Below, piece after piece: positions 7,317 through 13,694 of a DNA stretch of 17,113 bases. Location: NCBI GenBank assembly GCA_964460655.1, contig CAYWSH010000069.1:1-17113 (forward strand), read 5' to 3'. Source of the stretch: CAVUAF01 sp964460655 (lineage in GTDB: Bacteria > Acidobacteriota > Terriglobia > Terriglobales > Acidobacteriaceae). Every line of letters begins with the position of its first letter. Position 1 is the first letter of the stretch. Position numbers and translations under genes: made by a program. The notes under the pieces are model-generated. The model was not told the DNA's origin. It saw only the letters and a list, made by a program, of their open reading frames with translations, and did no database searches.

Positions 7317-7325
7317 GCGTTGGTT

Positions 7326-7814
7326 CTACTTGCCCATCGTGTACGTGCCTGTGCACGTCCAATCGCTGGAACCATCAGCATTGCCTTTCCCGTTGCACGT
7401 GCCGCTGCCCTTCAGGCCCTTGAACTTGCCGGTGCCGCTGGCGATCGTCCACTTGTCTGTCGCCGTCTTCATCATGCCTTTGTCGGATGTACTCGAGGCG
7501 GTGAACGTGTAGCGGATCTTGTCGCCGTTGGCCATGGTCTCGACGTAGATACCGTGGCCGCTACTACCGGTAGCGTTCGCCTCCATGAACTCGGTGCCTG
7601 TGCCTTCCTTGTCCTTCACGCCTGCGATCTCGCCTTGGGTCGCCGTGCACTTGAACTGATCGATCGAGTAGGCGTGATTCGGCTGGTCGCCTACGTCGAG
7701 GGCGTGCTGCGCCGTCGCTTTGGCGCACTTCCAGCCGGCTTCTATTTTGCCCTGCGCGGTCGCGACCGAGGCACACAGACACACCACTACAGCGGCGAAA
7801 ACGAGCTTACGCAT
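7326..7814 (-). CDS. Small secreted protein with four mature cysteines, unknown function
   Basis: The start at 7814 is chosen over a longer frame (to 7877) because a strong GAGGAGGAG ribosome binding site lies just upstream and the ATG opens a signal peptide (MRKLVFAAVVVCLCASVATA, then QGK). The 162-residue precursor has four cysteines after the signal peptide (30, 56, 140, 154), enough for two disulfides in the periplasm or outside the cell. The mature chain is short and beta-strand-like. It ends in a Gly/Lys-rich run (ASGTGKFKGLKGSGTCNGKG) and paired aromatic strands (DWTCTGTYTMG), a pattern common in small secreted barrel-like proteins. I do not recognise a named family. It lies 66 nt downstream of panC on the same strand but has its own good translation signal, so co-transcription is possible without a functional link. 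Confidence 0.75.
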   Translation of the reverse strand: MRKLVFAAVVVCLCASVATAQGKIEAGWKCAKATAQHALDVGDQPNHAYSIDQFKCTATQGEIAGVKDKEGTGTEFMEANATGSSGHGIYVETMANGDKIRYTFTASSTSDKGMMKTATDKWTIASGTGKFKGLKGSGTCNGKGNADGSSDWTCTGTYTMGK

Positions 7815-7880
7815 CGCTCCTCCTCTTGTTCTTGTGAAAAGCGGACGAACCATACGCTTCGTTCTGCGCGCTGACAAGCT

Positions 7881-8753
7881 CTAGGTGAGCGGCCCGCGCT
7901 GTCCGGGCGGCGCGGTGAGCAGGATGTTGTCGATCAACCGCGTCTTGCCGACCCATGCCGCCACCGCGACCAGCGCGCCGTTGCCGATCTCGGCGACGGG
8001 GTCGAGCGTTTGCGGATCGACAATGGCGAAATAGTCAAGCCGCACACTCTGCGCCTCGGCCAGGACGTTACGGCCCCCGTGTTCGAGCAGCGCTGCGCGA
8101 TGCTCGCCGCGATCGGCCATCGCCTGTACGCGCATGAGCGCACGATGCAGCACCGTCGCCTGCTTACGCTCTTCGGGAGAGAGGTAGGCGTTGCGTGAGC
8201 TGAGCGCAAGCCCATCGGCTTCACGCACGATCGGGCAGATGCGCAACTCGACGGCGAAGTCCAGGTCGCGCACCATCTGCCGTAGCACGGCCGCCTGCGC
8301 GGCGTCTTTTTGCCCAAAGAAGGCAAGCTCCGGCCCGACGATGTGGAACAGCTTCGCGACCACGGTCGTCACGCCGCGAAAGTGGCCGGGGCGCGAATTG
8401 CCGTCGAGCCTCTCGCCCAGCGCTCCCACATCTACGAATGACGTTCTGCCCGGAGGGATCATCTCCTCGTTGCTGGGCGCGAATAGCACGTCAACATTCT
8501 CAGCTTCGAGGAGCTTGCGATCGGAATCGAATGGTCGCGGGTAATGCGCCAGGTCTTCCTGCGGGCCGAATTGCAGCGGGTTCACGAACAGCGAGACCAC
8601 GGTGAAGTCACACGCCGCGCGGCACGCCCGCACCAACGAGAGATGACCGGCATGCAGCGCGCCCATCGTCGGCACCAAGCCGATGTGCTTGCCCTCGCGG
8701 CGCGCCTGCTCGGTGGCGGCGCGGACCTCAGCGATCGTCGCGCAGACTTTCAT
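7881..8753 (-). CDS. panC: Pantoate--beta-alanine ligase (pantothenate synthetase)
   Basis: This cytoplasmic enzyme of 290 residues is of the usual family length. It condenses pantoate and beta-alanine with ATP to give pantothenate, the precursor of coenzyme A. All hallmark motifs are present: the nucleotidyl-transferase signature PTMGALHAGHLSL with His34 and His37, SLFVNPLQFGPQEDL, the RPGHFRGVTTVV loop, FGQKDAAQ, and the ATP-binding SSRNAYLSPEER. No other pan gene (panB, panD) is in the window, so the gene stands alone in its pathway here. It reads toward the small secreted protein. The ATG lacks a clear Shine-Dalgarno sequence. Identity is secure; only promoter and operon limits are uncertain. 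Confidence 0.97.
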   Translation of the reverse strand: MKVCATIAEVRAATEQARREGKHIGLVPTMGALHAGHLSLVRACRAACDFTVVSLFVNPLQFGPQEDLAHYPRPFDSDRKLLEAENVDVLFAPSNEEMIPPGRTSFVDVGALGERLDGNSRPGHFRGVTTVVAKLFHIVGPELAFFGQKDAAQAAVLRQMVRDLDFAVELRICPIVREADGLALSSRNAYLSPEERKQATVLHRALMRVQAMADRGEHRAALLEHGGRNVLAEAQSVRLDYFAIVDPQTLDPVAEIGNGALVAVAAWVGKTRLIDNILLTAPPGQRGPLT

Positions 8754-8879
8754 AACCGAACTACTTTACCGCGACCAACTCCGCTCAGACGTGTCGGATA
8801 CGGCACGCGCACTAGGCCCGGGCGCACCGGCTGCAGAGGCGAGCTCCTGACGCTGCTAAACTGAACCTGTAGAACGCCG

Positions 8880-8969
8880 GGAGAGGTGGCCGAGCGGTTG
8901 AAGGCACCGGTCTTGAAAACCGGCAAACCCGAAAGGGTTTCGTGGGTTCGAATCCCACCCTCTCCGCCA
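8880..8969 (+). tRNA. tRNA-Ser (anticodon UGA)
   Basis: The 90-base gene folds as a class II tRNA. Acceptor GGAGAGG (8880-8886) pairs with CCTCTCC (8959-8965), followed by discriminator G and an encoded CCA. The anticodon stem CCGGT/ACCGG (8907-8911 and 8919-8923) encloses the loop CTTGAAA, giving anticodon TGA at 8914-8916, which reads UCA and other UCN serine codons. A long variable arm (AACCCGAAAGGGTT region) and a T arm with GGTTCGAATCC complete it. The long variable arm is the serine identity element. It stands alone, with no other tRNA nearby. Confidence 0.97.
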
Positions 8970-9124
8970 TCTTCTTTTCCTGTCGCTCCGCTCCACAACC
9001 CGCTAGACCGCAAATGCTCGCCCTTCGACCCTCAAGGCCAATCCTCGCGCTCCGCGGCCTGAGCAGCCGCTCCGCTTGGTCTTGTCTATGGCGCATTCCG
9101 GGTACAAGAGAGCACGTTTGACCG

Positions 9125-9130
9125 TATACT
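9125..9130 (+). promoter_or_regulatory. Candidate -10 box for a leaderless serine hydrolase transcript
   Basis: TATACT ends seven bases before the ATG of the serine hydrolase, which would put the transcription start at or near the A of the start codon. No Shine-Dalgarno sequence is visible in the intervening CCGCGGC. No convincing -35 box lies 16-18 bases upstream, so this remains a hypothesis. Confidence 0.3.
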
Positions 9131-9137
9131 CCGCGGC

Positions 9138-10577
9138 ATGACTCGCCTTCGTCGCGCTCTCATCCTGCTGCTCATCGTTATTGCTGCGACCGCACTCTAC
9201 GGCGCCGACGCTGCCACCAAGGCCGCGAAGATCGACAAGTTCGTTTCGCTTTACTCCGAGTATGGCCTGTTCAGCGGCACGGTGCTCGTCAGCGAGCACG
9301 ACCAGATCATCTTCAAGAAAGGATACGGGCTGGCGAACCGCGAGTGGAGCATCCCCAACACGCCTGACGTGAAGTTCCGCCTGGGCTCCATCACCAAGCA
9401 GTTCACCTCGATGCTCGTCATGCAGCAGGTGGCCAAGGGCAAGATGGCGCTCGACGCGCACATCACCGACTACCTGCCGTATTACCGCAAGGACACGGGC
9501 GCAAAGGTCACGATCCATCACCTGCTGAGCCACACCTCCGGCGTTCCGAGCTACACCGACGATCCGAAGTTCTTCCCGGAGCAATCGCGCAATCCGTACA
9601 CGCCCGATGAATTCGTGAAGAAGTTCTGCAGCGGCAACCTGGATTTCGAACCCGGCGCGCAGTTTCATTACGACAATCCGGGCTACTTCATCCTCGGCGC
9701 CATCCTGGAGCACGTGACGGGCAAGAGCTACGAAGCCCTGCTGCGCGAGAGCATCCTCGATCCGCTGGGCATGAAGGACACGGGCTACGACCACTGGGGC
9801 GACGTGCTGGCGAAGCGCGCCACCGGCTACGAGATCGGGCTCGGCCAAGTGGATACGGCGGCTTATCTCGACATGTCGCTACCCTACGCGGCAGGCTCGC
9901 TGTACTCGACCGTCGAAGATCTCTACAAGTGGGACCAGGCGCTTTACACCGATAAGCTCATCCCGGCGGCGCTGAAGCAGAAGCTCTTCACGCCGAATCT
10001 GCAGAATTATGGCTACGGCTGGAACATCACGCAGCGCGGCGGCCAGACGATCATCGCTCACGGCGGCGGCATCAACGGCTTCAACACGATCGAGGAGCGT
10101 TATGTGGGGGATCACGACCTCATCGTCGCGCTCAACAACACGCCGGGCGCAAATCTTGGCCAGATGGCGGCCGGCATACACGCCATCCTGTCGGACAGTG
10201 AGCCGCCGCAGCTGCCGAAGCGCTCGCTGGTGGTCACGCTCGGCGCGACGATCGTCCAGAAAGGCACTGACGCCGCCATCGTGCAGTATCGCGAGCTGAA
10301 GAAGACAGCACCCAACGGCTACGATTTTCTCGAACCGCGGCTGAACACTCTCGGCTACATGCTGTTGCGCCGCGACCGCACGGCGGAAGCGATCAAGATC
10401 TTCCAGTTGAATGTTGACGAGTATCCGAGGTCGGCGAACCCTTACGACAGCCTCGCGGAAGCCTACGAAAAGGCCGGCCAGAAGACGCAAGCGATCGCGA
10501 ACTATCGCAAGTCGGTCGAGCTGAATCCGCAGAGCCAACGTGGCAAAGACAAGCTGAAGGAACTGGAAGGCAACTAG
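9138..10577 (+). CDS. Secreted beta-lactamase-fold serine hydrolase with C-terminal TPR
   Basis: This 479-residue protein has a signal peptide (about 1-25, LRRALILLLIVIAATALYGA). It is followed by a class C beta-lactamase/penicillin-binding-protein domain (about 30-350). The catalytic motifs are SITK (Ser84, Lys87), YDN (178-180) and HGGG (308-311, equivalent to the KTG box). HLLSHTSGVPSY and GYFILGAILEHVTGKSYEALL are typical of the esterase/D-aminopeptidase branch (PF00144), so it is unlikely to be a true beta-lactamase. Residues about 395-475 form one to two tetratricopeptide repeats (ANPYDSLAEAYEKAGQKTQA, YRKSVELNP), suggesting a protein partner. Location is presumably periplasmic and the substrate is unknown. 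It follows tRNA-Ser by about 170 bases. Its TAG overlaps the stop codon of the convergent fusion gene in a shared CTAG. Confidence 0.92.
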   Translation: MTRLRRALILLLIVIAATALYGADAATKAAKIDKFVSLYSEYGLFSGTVLVSEHDQIIFKKGYGLANREWSIPNTPDVKFRLGSITKQFTSMLVMQQVAKGKMALDAHITDYLPYYRKDTGAKVTIHHLLSHTSGVPSYTDDPKFFPEQSRNPYTPDEFVKKFCSGNLDFEPGAQFHYDNPGYFILGAILEHVTGKSYEALLRESILDPLGMKDTGYDHWGDVLAKRATGYEIGLGQVDTAAYLDMSLPYAAGSLYSTVEDLYKWDQALYTDKLIPAALKQKLFTPNLQNYGYGWNITQRGGQTIIAHGGGINGFNTIEERYVGDHDLIVALNNTPGANLGQMAAGIHAILSDSEPPQLPKRSLVVTLGATIVQKGTDAAIVQYRELKKTAPNGYDFLEPRLNTLGYMLLRRDRTAEAIKIFQLNVDEYPRSANPYDSLAEAYEKAGQKTQAIANYRKSVELNPQSQRGKDKLKELEGN

Positions 10578-13500
10578 GTCACGCCCGTGTGGACACGGGC
10601 GACTCGCCCGTGTCCGCTGCATGCATCCTCATTCAGTACTTCTGCCAGTGCGTCGACCAGCAGGTCCGCATCCGCTTCCGTGAAAACTAGCGGTGGGCGC
10701 AGCTTGATGACGTTGTGATGCGGTCCATCGGTGCCGGTGAGCACGCCGAGTTCACGCAGGCGATTCACGATGTAGTCGGCTTCAGCTGCTGCGGGTTCGA
10801 GGGTTATGCGGTCGCGTACGAATTCCACGCCGAGGAACAGGCCGTCGCCGCGGACGTCGCCGATGATGGCGTGCTTTCCGGCGAGCGCTTGTAGCCGCGA
10901 CTTCAGGTAGCGGCCGACGCGCAGCGCACGTGCTTGCACGCCTTCTTCTTCCAGAACGTCGAGTACGGCCAGACCCGCGGCGCACGCGACGGGATTGCCA
11001 CCGAAAGTGCTGAAGAATTCCATGCCGTTGGCGAATGAGGCAGCGATGGCCGGCGTCGAGATCACAGCGCCGAGCGGGAAGCCGTTGCCCATCGGTTTGC
11101 CGAGCACGACGATGTCGGGCACGACGCCTTGCGCTTCAAAGCACCAGAAGTGCGTACCGAGGCGGCCGAAGCCGACCTGGACTTCATCGGCGATGCAAAC
11201 GCCGCCCGCGGCGCGCACGTGCGCGTAGGCCGCAGCGAGATAGCCGTCAGGCAGAACGATCTGGCCGGCGACGCTGGGCAGCGTCTCGGCAATGAACGCG
11301 GCGACCTTGTTCTGTTGTGTGAGTTCGCCGACATGGGCGGCATACTTCGCGCCGATGTCCGGCTCGTCGCGACGATAGCGGCCGCGGTAGTCGTCGGGGA
11401 TGGGCGCGACGTGCACCCATGGCTTGCGCCCCGCACCGCCGGGTCCGTCGAACTTGTACGGACTGATGTCGATGAGCGTGTTGGTGTGTCCGTGATACGC
11501 GTGCTCCAACACGATGACGTCTTCGCGTTTGGTATGCGTGCGCGCCATGCGCAGCGCCAGTTCGTTGGCTTCGCTGCCCGAATTGACGAAGTAGCAGACG
11601 CGCAACGGCTCTGGCAGCTTAGCGGTCAGCCGCTCGGCGTAGCGCAGGATCAGCGGATGCAAGTAGCGCGTGTTGGTGTTGAGCAGCGCGAGTTGTTCCT
11701 GCGCCGCCGCCACAACACGCGGGTGGCTATGTCCGACGAGTGGGACATTGTTATAGGCGTCGAGGAAAGCGCGGCCGGTCGAGTCGTACAGGTACTGCCT
11801 CCAGCCGCGCACGATCTCCAGCGGCCGGCGATACGCGACGCTGAGGTTCGGACCAAGCACTTCGCGGCGCTTCTGTAACGGGTTCGCGGCTTCTTCCGCG
11901 GCGGCCTCGGGCGGCAGGCCGAGCAGCTCGCTGGGATCGGGCGACAAGCTCAGCCAGACTTCGCGCTGCGAGGCGTAGGCGACGCCAGGAAAATCGGCGT
12001 CGAGCGTGAGCAGGTCCAGGATGATCTGGAAGTGGAGATGCGGCGACCAGCCACCGTTGCCCGGCGGCGCACCGATGCGTGCGAACTCCTGGCCTTGTTC
12101 GACGGCATCGCCGGCGCGCAGCTGTATGAGCACATCAGCATCGAGGTGGCCATACAGCGTGAACCATGCGCCCCGATCGTCGCCCGCGTCATGCCGCAGG
12201 ATCACCAACGGTCCGTAGTCGAGCGGGCCCGTGTTGTTGGCCACCAGGTGCACCGTTCCGTCGAGGGGCGCGCACACCGGGGTCCCGGGTTCGACGAACA
12301 GATCGATGCCGAGGTGAACGGTGCGGCGCTCGTCGGTCGGTTGCTTGGCGCCCGGACCGGCGAAGATGGCGGACTGATACAGCGCACGCGGCTCGTTGTA
12401 GCGGCCGACGCCGACCTCGGCGCCGGCGCGCTGCATCTCGCGCCACATCGTCGCGGTGAGGGTGTTCACCTCCAAGTTCGCGGGATCGGCGCCGAGCAGC
12501 GGACTACCGACGCTCAGGTCGAACGTCACCAGTTTCGCTTGCCGGAGGTCTTTACCGATCACCGGAGCCCCACGCTGGTGGCACAGCCAAGCGGCAAAAC
12601 TTGAGCTGCGCGGGACGGGCGCAAGTCCGCATGCGGCGCGGAACGTGTAATGCGCGAAGCGCGGCGGGATCGCATCCCAACGCGCCAGCGCTGCCCACGC
12701 GCCACGCTCGCTGACGGTGACGTAGGCATCATCTGGCTTCAGGACTTTGCGATGCGCCGAGTTGACGACACTCACTGCCAGCCGCGTACCGATGAGCGTG
12801 TGCAGCAGCCCGAGCTCGCCTTCCGTAAGCGGGAATCTGCGATGGAAGCCGGCGACGAGCGCTGCGGCCGTGGGAAGCACGTCCGGCTTGCCGAGCATGG
12901 CGTACGCTGCTGCGACTGCCGGCTCGGCGACGACCAGGCCGTGGTGCATGTCGCCGAAGTCGATCAGTCCGACGCGTCGAGGCTCGGGCAGCGGCGCGCC
13001 GATGATGACGTTGTGCTCGTTGGCGTCGCCGTGGATCACGCTGCAGCGCAGCTGCGGCAGCGCGGGCACGACCTCCGCCTCGTACGCGACGAGGAAGCGC
13101 TCGACCAGCTTGCGGCCGGCGGTATCGGGTATCTCGTGCAGGAACTCGCGGATCCAGCCGGCTTGCGCGAGGTTCCATTTGAAGTCGCGCTCGGCGTCGG
13201 CGTGAGTGAAGCCGGCGAGTGCGGTGTCGAGCTCGCCGAGCAGTTCGCCGAGGCTCGCCAACAGTTCCGGAGAATGCGGCTGGGCGTCGATGAGCGCGGT
13301 CCCTGGTAGGTAGCGCAGCATCCAGACAAGTCGCGGCGAGCCATCGGCAAGCTGTGCCTGCTGGAACGTCTGGCCGTCGCGGGTCGGTACGATGCGTGGC
13401 ACGGCGAGTCCGGGTGCGCGATCGGCTATCCGAGTGAGCGCCTGGCATTGCAAATCGACGAAGCCGGCGGTGCGCGCCGGATGCATCACTTTCAGGACGA

Positions 13501-13648
13501 AGGAGCCGACATCCGTCGTGAGCTGAAAGTTGTCGTCGTACTCACCGGGCAGGGCACGGGCGTTGCCGCTCACGCCGAACACTTCGCGCGCGAGGCGTTC
13601 GGCTTCGGATTCGGCAACAGGCGCCGCGACGCGGCCTTCCGGCATCAT
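10574..13648 (-). CDS. Kinase (APH-fold)-M23 domain-class III aminotransferase fusion, phospholyase-like
   Basis: This 1024-residue protein joins three domains. Residues 1 to about 350 are an APH/choline-kinase-fold kinase with the catalytic HGDANEHN (206-213) and a metal-binding IDFGD. Residues about 430-560 are an M23 (LytM) domain keeping the zinc ligands of HLGID (His445, Asp449) and HLH (537-539). From about 590 on is a class III PLP aminotransferase with NSGSEANE, ADEVQVGFGR and Lys851 in LGKPMGNG. Human AGPHD1 (hydroxylysine kinase) and the AGXT2L1/AGXT2L2 phospholyases are the nearest described relatives of the end domains, so phosphorylation followed by ammonia and phosphate elimination is a reasonable inference. 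There is no signal peptide, so the M23 domain is cytoplasmic. I start at 13648 (MMPEGRVAA); a longer frame to 13723 would overlap the ADOP gene. The last 15 residues (CSGHGRVARVHTGVT) come from a REP-like repeat. Confidence 0.9.
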   Translation of the reverse strand: MMPEGRVAAPVAESEAERLAREVFGVSGNARALPGEYDDNFQLTTDVGSFVLKVMHPARTAGFVDLQCQALTRIADRAPGLAVPRIVPTRDGQTFQQAQLADGSPRLVWMLRYLPGTALIDAQPHSPELLASLGELLGELDTALAGFTHADAERDFKWNLAQAGWIREFLHEIPDTAGRKLVERFLVAYEAEVVPALPQLRCSVIHGDANEHNVIIGAPLPEPRRVGLIDFGDMHHGLVVAEPAVAAAYAMLGKPDVLPTAAALVAGFHRRFPLTEGELGLLHTLIGTRLAVSVVNSAHRKVLKPDDAYVTVSERGAWAALARWDAIPPRFAHYTFRAACGLAPVPRSSSFAAWLCHQRGAPVIGKDLRQAKLVTFDLSVGSPLLGADPANLEVNTLTATMWREMQRAGAEVGVGRYNEPRALYQSAIFAGPGAKQPTDERRTVHLGIDLFVEPGTPVCAPLDGTVHLVANNTGPLDYGPLVILRHDAGDDRGAWFTLYGHLDADVLIQLRAGDAVEQGQEFARIGAPPGNGGWSPHLHFQIILDLLTLDADFPGVAYASQREVWLSLSPDPSELLGLPPEAAAEEAANPLQKRREVLGPNLSVAYRRPLEIVRGWRQYLYDSTGRAFLDAYNNVPLVGHSHPRVVAAAQEQLALLNTNTRYLHPLILRYAERLTAKLPEPLRVCYFVNSGSEANELALRMARTHTKREDVIVLEHAYHGHTNTLIDISPYKFDGPGGAGRKPWVHVAPIPDDYRGRYRRDEPDIGAKYAAHVGELTQQNKVAAFIAETLPSVAGQIVLPDGYLAAAYAHVRAAGGVCIADEVQVGFGRLGTHFWCFEAQGVVPDIVVLGKPMGNGFPLGAVISTPAIAASFANGMEFFSTFGGNPVACAAGLAVLDVLEEEGVQARALRVGRYLKSRLQALAGKHAIIGDVRGDGLFLGVEFVRDRITLEPAAAEADYIVNRLRELGVLTGTDGPHHNVIKLRPPLVFTEADADLLVDALAEVLNEDACSGHGRVARVHTGVT
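10583..10615. repeat. REP-like nested palindrome at the end of the fusion gene
   Basis: GCCCGTGT (10583-10590), ACACGGGC (10593-10600) and a second GCCCGTGT-type arm give alternative hairpins. The strongest is a perfect 12-base inverted repeat, 10591-10602 with 10604-10615, around a single base. It lies just past the stop of the serine hydrolase on plus and inside the last codons of the fusion gene on minus, where it encodes RVARVHTG. It matches the copy at 4443-4471. Confidence 0.75.
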
Positions 13649-13677
13649 GCGCGGAATCTTATCGCAGGGGCCGCGCG

Positions 13678-13694
13678 TAGCCGGCCGCCGGCTA
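13678..13694. repeat. Perfect palindrome over the ADOP stop codon
   Basis: TAGCCGGC (13678-13685) and GCCGGCTA (13687-13694) form a perfect eight-base inverted repeat around one base and include the stop codon of the permease gene. It lies in the 43-nt spacer to the fusion gene. A hairpin here could stabilise the upstream message or attenuate the downstream gene; no T run follows, so it is not a standard terminator. Confidence 0.5.

Noticed and set aside
8790..8807. Hairpin CGTGTCG-GATA-CGGCACG between panC and tRNA-Ser
   Set aside because: Seven pairs with one wobble are unremarkable at this GC content; it has no T run and no clear position-dependent role.
9115..9130. TTGACC next to TATACT as a complete promoter
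   Set aside because: The boxes are separated by only one base, so they cannot act together as -35 and -10.
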